Shown here: positions 51,660 through 63,598 of the stretch, in pieces
Layout of the letters: every line of letters starts with the position of its first letter
Numbering within the stretch: the first letter of the stretch is position 1
Assembly: GCA_035041965.1 (NCBI GenBank)
Contig: JAPYMA010003008.1
Span: 62,001-126,000, forward strand
Direction: 5' to 3'
Origin: Anisakis pegreffii
Lineage: Eukaryota > Nematoda > Chromadorea > Rhabditida > Anisakidae
DNA: 64,000 bases
Program-made: the position numbers and the translations under genes
Notes under the pieces: generated by a model
Database searches by the model: none
Told to the model about the DNA's origin: nothing
Seen by the model: only the letters and a program-made list of their open reading frames with translations

Positions 51660-52707
51660 GTTCCGACCAGGAACACAAACAGGGAGCATTTCAAAATCTT
51701 TGTACTTTGCAGTCGAGAGGATCTTCTAAAAATCGTTTTTTGACAGCCAATTTAAATCTGTAAATCTGGTCGCTAAATGCTGTCAAGTACAGATGAATAT
51801 AGGCTATCAGATTACTCGTGGCTGATAAAATGTCACTTTCGAATCTCGAACCATAATCTCGAGCCAATCATCTTTAACGCCATTACTGACTAGAACTCAT
51901 TGGATTCTTCGAATTTAATACCTTTTTTTCCACTGGATATTTCGACGTGGTATGAAAATTGCATCATATCCAGTCCAGACATAACTTAATGTCTCACCGT
52001 TCGATGAAGTAAAATAGTGCGCGCAATTTATTATTCATTAATTCACGAATGCATTACATTTAGATGAACTTTTTTGCACAGGCAGTAGCTTCACTTCTAA
52101 TATACGAATTTGTTTCATTTAGTAAACGGCAGATAACAACAATTTGCTTTCGATACATATTTGAGAGCATTAAATTCCATTACACCTGCGCGCACTTTTG
52201 CAGAAAACATCAAATGTTTCGCAGCCAACAAAATTTTTATTTTCAAGTGACGCTAATGTGAATTTTTAGTCTCTTTCAATTTTGTCCCATTTAAAGCATC
52301 GTAAACATAAAATCTGTCATAGAAATGGACGAAAACTTTAATGTTCGAATGTTTAAACTGAGATGAAAATTTTGATTATTCGGATTCGTGGGATAATTTT
52401 ATAAACGAAAGTGCTTTCTCAATCAGCAGTTGCTTATGGATATAATTAGGAATCAGTCCACTGACGAGGGAATATTCTACGTTGAAACTCAATGGTACGA
52501 CGAGACCAGCAATCGAAGCAGCGAGTTCATAAGTTACTGCTGCTCTTCATGGATGAATGACAAAATTTGCGATGTTCAGTATTCCCGAGTTGAACATCAA
52601 CAGTTGAAAGGGCACGAGTACTAAGAGGGTGATCATAATCGCAATATTCATCGTAATCAGTGGTTGAAAGTGGATAATTTCACATATTAATCATGCTGTT
52701 TTGTTAA

Positions 52708-53068
52708 GTCATTGAGAATTTTCAGTTGAGAACTTCCAATGAATGGTGAACACTGCAAAATTCACTATTCTTCAGTTGGCAGCATCGCTGAAAAGTGCAC
52801 GGGCGGGTTATAACGATGACCGTAATTGACCTGATAACAGTTATATCCATACTTCTGAAGCTAACACGAGAAGTAGTAAAGTTAATGGAAATCAAAATAA
52901 TCAATAAAGCTGCTAGCAGTGATAACAGTCATGATAATATTAATATCAGGTCAATTACGGTCATCATTACAACTCATGCACTTTTTAGTGATGCTGCCAA
53001 CTGAAGAATAGTGAATTTTGCAGTGTTCATCATTCATTGGAAGTTCTGAACGGAAAATTCTGAATAAC
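52708..53068. mobile_element. Foldback element with ~125-bp inverted arms
   Basis: The left arm (about 52708-52835) and right arm (about 52945-53068) are near-identical inverted copies around a 109-bp loop. For example, ACTGCAAAATTCACTATTC in the left arm recurs inverted in the right. Arms differ at scattered positions only. Frames on both strands here are mirror artefacts. It could be a foldback or MITE-type element, perhaps with TA flanks, or two head-to-head copies of one repeat. Confidence 0.8.
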
Positions 53069-53096
53069 TACTAGAATACGTACGTAGTCACTGTTC

Positions 53097-54176
53097 GCTC
53101 TATGCTGATGAAGCTAAATTCAATTCGTCACCTATAATCCAACCACTGTGAGGTCTCCTTTACAGGAATCTATTCAAGAAGTTCACAGATGGGTAGAAGC
53201 CTGGCAGATGGAGCTGTCCATCGACGAATGCTCCGTTCTGTACATTGGGAACCGTAATGAAAAAGTTTAGTATAACATAGGCAATCATGTTTTGAAAAGT
53301 ACTGATAGCATTCGTGATCTTAGAGTGCACATATCTGAAGATTTGTCATTTACAAAACACATTGCAGCACTTGCACATACACGAAACAACCTCATTCTCC
53401 GCACATTTAGCACAAACAATCCGCACACACTATTCAAAGCATTCATCACCTACGCCCGTCCCATCCTCGACTACTGTTCCATCATATATTCCCCCATTGA
53501 TGTGAATGATGTAAATATTCTTGAAAATGTACAGAGATCTTACTCGAGGAATGTTTATAATTGTTGTATTACACCATGCAGTTATATGGACCGTATTAAA
53601 AAATTTAATATTGTTACATTAGAACTGAGACGACTTCAATTTGATTTGATATTTGTTTATAAAATACTTCATTCTATGATCGATATAAAAATGGAATCAC
53701 TCTTTGAATACACGCACAGTCACACAAGAGGACACGCACATCGTTCAAAAGTTTCGTATTTAGCACATACCAACAAGGTGTCCCAATTGCTCGCACATCG
53801 CATCATTATCACTCGGAATGCACTGCCTCAAAAAGCAGTAGAGGCCAGCACGCTAGCACAATTCAAATCAAACCTCACGGCACTATCGTATAATTTGACA
53901 AAAAGTTCTCTAATTCGCAGTTAAACTTCCTCATTTCATTCACGCAGTTTCTGTAGTTGAACTTCTTGTCACGCATGCCCTATGACTGTACTGTATCATG
54001 TATCACAGCATAGAATCATATCTGAATCACTATACCTTTTTATTTTAATTTATTATTATTTTTTACTTATTCAACCAATCGGCATAACGTCAGAGCGTTC
54101 CGTCTTTCATGTTGTATTACTGCTTGTTCATATTTTTTACTCGGCAATAAACTATCATATCACATCATAACGATAC

Positions 54177-54208
<32 letters not shown>

Positions 54209-54209
54209 G
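53097..54209 (+). pseudogene. 5'-truncated non-LTR retrotransposon remnant (RT C-terminal part)
   Basis: The frames read LYADEAKFN (decayed YADD box of reverse transcriptase), then VHRWVEAWQMELSIDE, then an in-frame TAG at about 53269. A 210-residue frame (53292-53924) follows with the thumb/C-terminal signature of CR1/L2/jockey-like elements (LRVHISEDLSFTKHI, AFITYARPILDYCSIIYSP, NILENVQRSY). A TGA and a frame change occur before the VHRW segment. A 3' UTR follows with AATAAA at 54146, ending in an AAT microsatellite tail (54180-54209). It is inactive: no endonuclease, a broken frame, and an altered catalytic motif. Confidence 0.85.
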
Positions 54210-54621
54210 CAATATTGATAATAACAATAATAATACTAACAATAGTAATAGAAATGATAATAATTAATCGTAATAATAAATGGGAATTATAGTATCGACG
54301 ACGCTATTGTCAGCTTGAATAATGATGCTCAGAATAATTATAATGTCGAGGTTGGCAATTATATTCTGGGCAGGTGGGGAAAGCGGAAGTTTTAATTGAC
54401 ATACTTCCTGAGAAATAGCCCCAGTGAAGCCGCTAATTTCTGTTATGACATCTTTCCGAAGATTACTCCTAAAAAGTCGATCAATCTTCATTGATCGTTC
54501 ATTTCGTTTAGTGTTTTCTCTAGCAGTAGTTCAGATTCCAATGTGTTAGATTTCAATGTGTTATCATTAGATGTCACCTCAAGACTTGCATCGCTCACTG
54601 TATTCATCTATTCTACTCTTA

Positions 54622-55000
54622 TTACGGCTTAGCATCTTTACTTGCTATCATTATCATCATTTCCTTTGAAAATGTATACTGAAATTTGAATAATGATGAT
54701 TCTGAACATAAATTTCATCAATTTATCATTACATCCCGTTCATGTAAACAGCATGACTGCAGAGAGCACAATAAGCGTAATAATATAGTAATATCCGTGA
54801 ATCATTACTCATGAAAATTCGAATTGTTCGTTGTACCGTGATGGAATTGAATCAATAAATATTATATTTATTAAACGTTTTTGATGGTTACTTCGTCGAA
54901 AGTTTGATTCGGCTGACTTGTTTGATTCACTTACGGTTTGTTTCCTTAATGGATTCAGAGCAGTCAGCGCTTCGAGCTGTTTATCAGCCGGTGTATTCAT
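54622..55000 (-). CDS. Candidate two-exon small ORF (40 residues)
   Basis: An ATG at 55000 opens 22 codons (MNTPADKQLEALTAL...) ending exactly at a consensus GTAAGTG donor (54934). A phase-matched acceptor AAATTTCAG before 54678 leads to 18 codons and a double stop TAA TAA. Support is splice-signal quality and frame only. The opposite strand has a competing open frame, so this remains a weak call. Confidence 0.22.
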
Positions 55001-57028
55001 TTAGTGGCTGTGCCTTTGATCATTCTTTTGTTTTACGCTTCATTTCGTTGTACAAACAAATCTTCTCATTTCTTTTCCATAATAATCTTTCAGTTTTCAC
55101 CAGGAACGATTGACAACAAAATCATTTTGCTTAGAGCACATGAAGTTGGTGGAAGTTAACTTTTCAAATCATCAATTAGATTGAGTGGATGTGATGCTAG
55201 CCAAACATTCGTTATTTTGCATTCTTCCGAACAAATGAAGAATTTAAAAGTGGAACTATTTAAAAATTGAGAGAAGGTTTTCGAATCGCTAGATTCAGTT
55301 GATATATCATATTAGATAGGTTACTCTGGAATGAGGTTGGAGAGGACTTTATATCATTATGGAACACAAAAACTATCATTACAGTGAAGATTAAAAATGG
55401 GCGGAGAAATGAAGAATCGGCCGAAAATTGTGCGACTTTGTAGGTGGAGGCCATTTGGACCACTTCAAATTCTTTCTTGATTTGGGATGGATGGCTGCGG
55501 GACGTTTGGTATCCATTTTATAGGGTACCCATATTTTCATCATTCTATAGCTTGCCTCTCCAGCGGTCTTTTTCGCTGGTGATCGTCCATTTGTGCAGTA
55601 ATACTCAAATATTCCAGTCGAAGCTCTCACTAAGGCCATGAACTCCGAATGTACTCTTACCAATGTCCCAATAGGTTATCAATGCCTGAATGCAAGCTGA
55701 TCCAATGAATCGTTTTTGTGGCACTGCAAGTTCTCACCAAACAATACCTATGTTAATGATCAGTTGACCTACTCTACTAGTTTACGTTCCCTGAAATTCG
55801 AATAGCTTGATAGAATAAGGATCGCTCCAGATTAAATCTCATAATGAGTGTTTCATGTTCGGCTTCAGCTGTTCTGTGAAAATTTTTTGCACATTCATCA
55901 TTTCGAATCGAATTAAGTTCTGCATTTGAGTCCACTAAATGAGCTTCAAGCAAGAAGCGTATAGATGCATTGCTACATGAACTCGTTAACTTAAATTATT
56001 CCATGAATGTTCAATGTAGTGATAATGACGCAGCAACGTCGCTTCAAGACGATCTTCTCGTATCAATTCTTGTAATCGACGAATCAAGTGAAAAATTTTC
56101 TAATTTGATTGCCCATCCTCTAGGGGTTGTTCATGAGTGCCTCAAATGAGAAGCCAGTTAAGAAGCCAGGTGCTGAAAACGAGAAGCAAACCAGTTAATT
56201 GGTTCAACGAATTCGAAATTTTTTCTTAGTCAGAACAATTTTCACTTGAAGTCAATTCCACGAAAACATTGCTTTCGTTTCATCCCGTAAAAAGTTCCAA
56301 CTATTTTTTTTATTTTTTAAAAATTTTACGATACTCAAACCTTCCTTGCCGTTCACAAATCATAATGAATTTTGGCGTGTTATTATGTGCTCAGCATGGT
56401 GCAACTTTTCCATTTGGTGCGAATTTTTACGGGACATAATTGCGCAATATGAAGAATTTCTTTTGAATGTTCATTGAGTAATTGTTTACGAATGCGTTGC
56501 AATCAACTTTCGAACGTAGTGCATTTGCCATTCGAATAACACACAAAAACACCATTGGTCAGGCATTGTCATCAAAATGAATAATTGTTTGTAATTGACG
56601 ATCAGAAACGATCGTTTTATTGCTTTGTTTTAATAGTACTTCGATGTACCGCCGCTAATGGAATTGCAGTTGCCGGATACATTTTATATCCCATTCAAAG
56701 GTTTATGACTGATTCAATTATTTGCTGTCAACAAATTGAATTGCTCTATGATATTAGAATTGCTCAATAATATTACCACAACTGCTTTGTTGAGATGCAG
56801 ATTTAGTCGGAATGATCGCTCGTGTCTAATTGTAGGATCGATCGCGATTAAAAGTTGTAAACTGTTCATTTTAACTTAATCGAGGCATTTCCATTTTATT
56901 TCTAGATAATGTCCACATTAAACGACACAATTCTCGGAATTCCTGCTTAAGCAGATTCATACTGTTGACAGTGAAGGAAAGTAACCTCCGGAACAAGAAC
57001 TGCTTGTTACTAAGCGTATGACGCTTGC
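55001..57028. other. Intergenic
   Basis: No supported gene. Open frames at 55391-55663 (minus) and 55444-55641 (plus) overlap each other and have no recognised motif. Confidence 0.35.
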
Positions 57029-57036
57029 ATTGCAAT

Positions 57037-58156
57037 TAGTGATGTCTCTATTCCAATTAAACTATTCTTTCCTGTTCTATTCCAAGGAATTGAATAGAAC
57101 AGTTCGCAAATGGGGAAGGAACAGTTTGGAATAGAATAGAGGCTTTTTGAGCCCAATAGAATAGAATAGAATAGTTTTCAACAGAATTTGAATGTTCCTT
57201 AAATTGTTCCAAGTGAAGACTGCAGTAAGTTAAACTACCGTTGTTGTACTATTTTTTTATTATTACTGTTACAATTTTTTTTGTCAAATCATGGATTATA
57301 ATTATGTGGCTGGAAGATGTTTGAGGCTTCTGCAAGGATGGCGGAAAAATAGTTTCTCAAGTAATTCAATGCTAGTAGCTGTTAGGGATTCGAATCCACC
57401 AAAAAACATATTCAGAAGGAGAGGTGAGATATCACTAGGGAGAGAAGAAAGGCCATCAGTGAGAGACGAAGCAATTCATCAAGGGCAAGTTATCGCAGTT
57501 CATTCTGAAAACTGCCAAAGACTGTTTGTAAGGATTCCCTCAAGAAACAACTAAAGATGTGACTGTGTTTCCGAATGAACATCCTACTTTTAAACGCTAG
57601 TCGTACTGTAAACTCAAAAAGCAAGCCATCACAGCAATTGTTCACATTTTACGTCCCCAATGAAAGTTTATGCTTAGAGGATTTGAGTCCGATTGAACGA
57701 ATCAGTTCATTCCGAACTCATTAATACGAGAAACAATGTATCAGTTTTTGACCGAACTGTTGGGAAGAAACAGGAATCCTCTGTTCCTTAATGATACTGG
57801 TTACCAGAGCCCGAAACCTTCCGTTTTCCTCCACTATCACAGTTAAAAGCTGTCAACTGCCTACCTAGACAAGCTTCTCCCACTCGAAATAATCCCCACT
57901 TTGCACTAAAAACGCTAAAAACCACGTTTCCAATCCTAATTACCACAAGTTTTATCGTGTCACTTTATTGACTGAGGGAACAGAACATAACAGTTTAGAA
58001 CAGTAAACACAGTTCAAGGGGGGTAGAATAGAATAGAACAGAATAGAATAGGTCTCAAACTAGGGACGCATGGGATAGAATAGAATAGGGTTGTTTTTGG
58101 AGAGGAATGGAACAGAACAGAACAGTTTTCAAAAAGGTGAAATAGAGAAATCATTA
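57037..58156. mobile_element. hAT-like element, 1.12 kb, with pentamer subterminal arrays
   Basis: Flanking 8-mers ATTGCAAT (57029) and CTTGCAAT (58157) match at 7 of 8. Terminal inverted repeats: TAGTGATGTCTCTATTCCA at the left and TAATGATTTCTCTATTTCA read inward from the right (16 of 19). Subterminal arrays of GAATA/GAACA pentamers occur near both ends (about 57070-57180 and 57990-58130). The centre holds only an 87-residue frame (57291-57554), too short for a transposase. It is probably non-autonomous. Confidence 0.8.
57291..57554 (+). CDS. 87-residue ORF inside the hAT-like element
   Basis: An ATG start follows a T-rich tract. The peptide is Arg/Ser-rich (FRRRGEISLGREERPS) with no recognised transposase or zinc-finger motif. 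It may be a leftover of an element-encoded protein or chance. Confidence 0.2.
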   Translation: MDYNYVAGRCLRLLQGWRKNSFSSNSMLVAVRDSNPPKNIFRRRGEISLGREERPSVRDEAIHQGQVIAVHSENCQRLFVRIPSRNN

Positions 58157-58164
58157 CTTGCAAT

Positions 58165-61100
58165 AAGGCGTTCATCGTTTAGGATGCTCCTCCTAAGCGC
58201 TCTACCCTGATGATTCGTGATAATCTCGATTCTGCGATATTTTGTGGAAATATTTTTGCAGAAAATGTCACAAATGCTTTTATAAATGACTGACATTGCC
58301 ATCGATAGTTGAATGCTTAATTAAATTGAAATGCCACACAAAACAAACATTGTTCTATTCTGAGCAATGTGAAGAACTGCATCGACTACCGTATACCCAA
58401 TCGTGCATTATAAGCGAAATGAATAAGCACGATAGTATAATGCGACAAATGCGGTATTAGTTTACATCCGTTTTCCGGAATTACGAATCTACTCAACGAT
58501 GGCATAGTATAGAATTGTATTCTCCATAATGGATGTATTCAGATGTATCAATTTCAGAGGTTGTGCTAAAATAATTCACCAATATTCAAAGTCAGGCTTT
58601 TATCTCCTTTTATTCGGCGAGAACTCAACCCACACAATTCTATGCTGACAACGATACACCTAAATAATGACAACAACATTTTTAATAATAATGATTACTA
58701 AACTGATGACGGTGGAAATTTACCTGGATTACCTGAATTGGCCAGGCTATCAAACGTTTATAACGTTGCTGGCCACAATGCTCGCGTTTCCGTGCGCATT
58801 GTTTTAGCCTCAATTTACGCCACCCCGCTGGCTAGGCGAGCAGGCCAACCGAACACAACCGAGTAAATAATTAGTCGCCGTGAATACTTTGCATAATTAA
58901 ACGCAGTCAACTATGTTATCCCTTTGCTCATATCAGTGAGAGTTTTTCAAATATGCTCACACATAATAGCAAAGATCAGTCGAACGCAAACGTCGCCTAA
59001 AAATATTTTGTTGCTAGAGTAGATCGCCTTTGAGTGTCAGCTAATCTCGTTAATTCCTAACAAATCAACAACATCTCCCTTTACTCATGATATGATCAAC
59101 GTTATTCTCAGAAGTCGCAACTTATTAACTTCAACAATGATTTCAAAATATTCACAAACTGCTATCTATTATTTCAATGCTGTAAAGCAGATCAGTTACC
59201 TATTAGAAAACAACATTTAATACGATGATGACTATTCCGTTCTATAATACTTTTTGCGCATTTCTTATGCATACTTGCTGTTCATATCCGATTATGAATG
59301 CGACAGTTATGACGCATGTTGTCTAACAGTAATAACATGCAATGCGCACTGGAACATGGAAAACCCGCTATATCTTTTCTGGTAATAAATGCACTGATGG
59401 ATTAATGAATATCTTAGGAAATGTTTTTCATAAACCACTTTATGAGGTGAATGCTGAGAGATGACACGTCAAGGAAAGCTTTGCACGAGCGTGTTCGATT
59501 GCTCAAGGGGGCATTTAACATGAATAATTGCCGACTGTTGCTGTGACGCCCGTTACGTGTAAATCTAATCAATTCACGATCGTTTGCGCTCAGTGATGAT
59601 CAAATATGCAATATCAATATGTTTATAATTACATCTCAATTGTATTACCAACTCTGTCACGTTTCCCTCTGATGAATCTTATCTACCGTTCCTATATTCC
59701 CAAACTCCTATATCCTATATTACCTCGTGTCAAATAACGTAGGTAGAACGATGCTATCACAGAGAAAAGCCCAGAGAGATTTATTTGCAATATCTTCTCC
59801 TCAACGTAACTTCTATCGCATATAACGCCTATTGACAATTTATTTAATGGAATGATAATTTATTTAATGGAATGATAATCAGTGGAAGGAACACACGAAA
59901 TTGATCTGTAATGCTTTGTCATCAAGAAATGGCAAATCGACTACGATAGAAAGAGGATAGAAAGCGTTCCAACAACTTTTCGATAAATTGTATCAATTTC
60001 ATCGCTTCAATAGCTTTGTATAACGCACCTAAAAATGAAATTTCGTTCTGCTTTATTCGAGTCAGTTATCTTCAGTCAGTCAGTTGGTTGCCCCTGATAA
60101 GGTTGTTCCATTCAGTATGATTTCAATAATATGAAAACTTATTGCTCAGTCGAATCCGAAAAAAGTTGTTGTCTCATCAACGCTGAACTTTTCAATTTGT
60201 GAACTCAGATAACTCTTTACGAGTACAGCGAATTAAAGTACGCTCGAATGTGAATATAACAGAGTCAACGATTCAATCAGCTTGGTATGGTCATTGGTGT
60301 GTGTGTGGGTGAGCATGGAACATGCTTATTGCCTATAGCTGTTTCATGCACAGTTCAACTTGATGCGGATGAATGCTTATTAGATTTGACACATCCAATC
60401 GCCATCGCTGACTGATCCAAATTCGTCTATATTTCACTCAGTCATATCCGAGAATATGAGCGAATCGATCAATATATCTGCCTAACCATTCATTCCTTTA
60501 TCTACCCCCTGATTCGTCTAGAATTGGGAGACAAGCAGGAAAGCAACATTTTTCGTCTTGTTTTTTTTTTAAGAAACGTTTTAGTCGTCTTAAAATTCCT
60601 ACTTATCAACTTGATGTGAAGTACACTTCTTTTGAAACGAATACGTTTACACTTTTTCGTATCTGCTATTCTGTTCGTATTTGATGAATTCCGACGCCCT
60701 GAACACATGAAAACTGCTCGATAAGTATAGACCATTCCCACTGATTTTAACATCTCTTAATTAATGAACAGCTCAAATTTTGAACGTCACATTCAAAACA
60801 TGACGTTTTCAAAAATTATAATGCGCTAATATTCCAAAACTGAGGACAGGAGCAACATCTGAACCGAATTCAGCCTGTGCTCAATCCGAATTCAAGGTGT
60901 GAGCATAAAAATCGTTTCGAATGACGGCGACTTGAGGGAAAAAGCACCGTCGCAAATGAATACATAATAAAGCAGTAGCATCTAATATTCATGCTGATTA
61001 AAAGATCCGCGCATTCGATCTTCGAGCATTGTCAACGGATGAACAAATTGAATCTGAGTGACTGAACTTCTGTTTAACTGATTCTTGGTCCCCTGAGTTC

Positions 61101-61189
61101 TATTATAACATAATAACATGTTTTTAATCTGTTACAGATCAGAAATGAGCATTATAATGATTTGATACGGAACTGAACTAAGAAGTGAC
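58165..61189. other. Intergenic desert
   Basis: No gene seen. A 20-bp direct duplication (ATTTATTTAATGGAATGATA) lies at about 59839-59878. The 60502-60753 minus frame is basic and low in signal. Confidence 0.4.
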
Positions 61190-61319
61190 ATTAATGATAT
61201 TGGTACACCACTCGGTTTCGAGCCAAACTTCCCTCAGCGAATGGAAATCGAATCCGCAACGTACCAATTACGTGATGAGGACAGGTTTGTGGCTCTAACT
61301 CTGAGCTACCGCGGAGACC
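61190..61319 (-). mobile_element. tRNA-derived SINE-like element
   Basis: On the minus strand it starts GGTCTCCGCGGTAGCTCAG. The box A region (61308-61292) forms a D-arm with paired GCTC/GAGC. Box B, GGATTCGATTTCC (61255-61243), follows at tRNA-like spacing. The rest does not fold as a tRNA: there is no matching acceptor 3' strand. A non-tRNA body containing CACCACTCGGTTTC (plus strand, 61206-61219) is shared with 34.4 kb. This fits a SINE with a pol III promoter. Confidence 0.6.
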
Positions 61320-61337
61320 GTTGAGTCTCCGCCGAGT

Positions 61338-61396
61338 GGTTGTGTTAAGATTTTAGCGGTTGTCTTAAGATCTTAGCGGTTGTGTTAAGTATTAAG
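61338..61396. repeat. Three-copy 20-bp tandem repeat
   Basis: Units of the form GGTTGT(G/C)TTAAGATnTTAGC lie directly beyond the head of the SINE-like element; the third unit is degenerate. Confidence 0.85.
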
Positions 61397-62223
61397 ATTC
61401 CACTAAAAGTTCGTAAACACCACTATTACCGGTCTGGTTAAATATTGTTTAAATTGTAATCGACATCTAAAGACTTTTATCCAAGCAGGAAGTTTCGAGT
61501 GTAGCAGTCGTGATTACGTAAGACTGCTCGAGGAGATATTTTGCTTTATGGATCTGATTGATTTGTTGATCATTTGATAGAGTCGAGCTATGCTTCAACT
61601 GAGGAAAGATATAGTTTCGAATTGCTTCTGGAAATATTGCAAATTACTTGCAATTCGTTTATCAATCATCCAGATTCGAACTGTCTTACTTTATTGAGTC
61701 TCGACTTCCTTATTGCTTCACTTATTAAAAATATGATGGTTTAATGAGTGAAACAATTAGGAAGTTTTTAATAAGCATTCTGATGTATGAAATTGCATCG
61801 AACCGAAAACAAACGTATTATTGTGTGATGCAGCTGGCCAATATGTATGCAGATATCCAATTCGCTCGATATGAGCACATAATGACAGGTTAATGAATAT
61901 TTACGAGTGCGTAAGCAACATAAACGCAAGGTGTCAGCTATGAGCAAGGAATTTTAGAGTGTTTATTGACACTTTCATAAGCACCTTTCGAATTCTCTTT
62001 CGGAAATTTGAAGATTATTTTTATGAGGTTTTTCCTTTCATCCTCTAAAACTCTCGGCCGTTTACATGACTCCTCCCATAATTTCCTTTGAAATAGCTTA
62101 AACGAAATAGGCTTGCGAAATTATTGCAATAATGCTGTGACGAAGTGTGATATGAATTCGCATTAACACATTTGAGTTTAAAGTAAGTCTGATGTGGCTT
62201 CGAAGTGTGTCTGAAGAGAAGAA

Positions 62224-62413
62224 TTGAATTTGTGATAGTTAAGGAGCGCTGAGCTTTGTAAATCTTTTGCAAATGGTCAGTAAAAAATTTCTTGACGCAT
62301 ATCCCAATTCCTGATTATTATTTATTCCAATATGGATCATGTTGTTACTGATCATTAATTGTTTCTTTAGATTACATTCATCAGTTGAATTTGTGATGGT
62401 TAAGGGGCTCTGA
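62224..62413. repeat. Direct repeat pair beside the AT microsatellite
   Basis: A 29-bp sequence at 62224-62252 (TTGAATTTGTGATAGTTAAG...) recurs at 62385-62413 with about three changes. Confidence 0.8.
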
Positions 62414-62434
62414 ATAACATTGCCTAAATTTTGT

Positions 62435-62436
<2 letters not shown>

Positions 62437-62499
<63 letters not shown>
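62437..62499. repeat. (AT)n microsatellite
   Basis: About 31 AT dinucleotides in a row. It produces a spurious alternating Tyr-Ile frame on the minus strand. Confidence 0.98.
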
Positions 62500-62503
<4 letters not shown>

Positions 62504-63462
62504 GTACATCGAATCAATTATATATGTGTTTTGAACATGTTGCATTGATCAATGAGTTGTTTTGAACGTAATTCGTTGTTATTCGTTCTTGGGACATTCA
62601 TTCAAAAAACCTTTTTTAAGATTTTGAACTGATTTATTAAACGTTAGATGACTTTATTAAAGAATCTGCCAATTTTGTGTTAACAATGAATCAAAAAATT
62701 CAAATCGATCCAATTCAAAATTCAAACAAAGGAAGAACCATTCGACTTGCGTCCAGTCAGAAACTTGTGCTTTCTTGTTGCTATCAACACTGAATTCGAA
62801 ACTGAAAGGAAGGTAGTTTTGAGTGTTTAAACGAACGAAATGAACATTTATTCATTGCGAGTATATGGCTCTATGGATCATTACGAACTGCTATCTATTA
62901 TTCATGATGTAATTTGTTGTGTTGCTTTTCTCGACTGCCAAGCATAACAATCACGAATTCAACAATTGCGGTTCGATTCTCTCAGAACAACACTTAGAAC
63001 TGAACTGCTCGGCAGCATTTTCGTTTGAGAGTAGTGTGTCCATTAAACATGTATGCTTTCGTGCAATTATCCTCTGCAATGCAAAATACTCTACGATCAC
63101 CCACCCGTTAAAATCGCAACACATTAACGCTAATATATGCAAATCGCTTTAATCAATCTTTACCTAACCACCAAACACTCGATTGGGTACATTCACTACA
63201 AACACACACGTTCAATTGCATTCAACTCGGTCGTTTCGTCGTTCAATCGCAATCGCCATTCTGCGCCATCGTTTATGATTTCTGATATTCGTCCATTTTC
63301 AGAGCCAGCTGTATAGCCGTCGGCCAGACTTGCTGTTGTTGTACGTTGGAAAGAACAATTGGTGTTTATTTGCGTTGTTTGTTTCTGTGTTTGTGTGTGT
63401 GTCTATTTCCTGAACGAACTCTCGTCTCTTGTCCGAGCACAGCTGATTGATTGCTTTGCACA
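62500..63462. other. Intergenic, upstream of the right-edge exon
   Basis: No supported gene. A CATTTTCAG acceptor-like site at about 63300 and a GT-rich run (about 63385-63402) precede the candidate first exon. Confidence 0.4.
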
Positions 63463-63598
63463 ATGTCAACAGCATCAGTTGCAACCATTACCGTCTCCGC
63501 TACAGTACTGCTGTGTTCTTTACTCGTACCGTATTCGGTTGCGTTTAGTATTCGCGATTTCATCAAAGGAGACAAACGTACAAGCGAAGCAACACCAG
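63463..63598 (+). CDS. Probable first exon with signal peptide; gene runs off the window
   Basis: An ATG at 63463 opens a frame with a short polar start (MSTASVATITVSA), a hydrophobic core (TVLLCSLLVPYSVAF) and then a charged segment (IRDFIKGDKRTSEA). This is the shape of a signal peptide or signal anchor. A CCAG|GTTCAT donor at 63598 (phase 1) would continue the gene; without splicing the frame stops at 63633 after 57 residues. A TTTTCAG at about 63300 upstream could be a leader or 5'-UTR acceptor. The product is not recognised. Confidence 0.4.

Noticed and set aside
52722..53004. Two similar frames on opposite strands
   Set aside because: Mirror translations of the inverted arms of the foldback element.
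61243..61319. Functional tRNA gene
   Set aside because: Boxes A and B are present, but there is no matching acceptor stem or clear anticodon arm, and the sequence continues into a repeated body.
62239..62517. Tyr-Ile repeat protein
   Set aside because: Translation of the (AT)n microsatellite.
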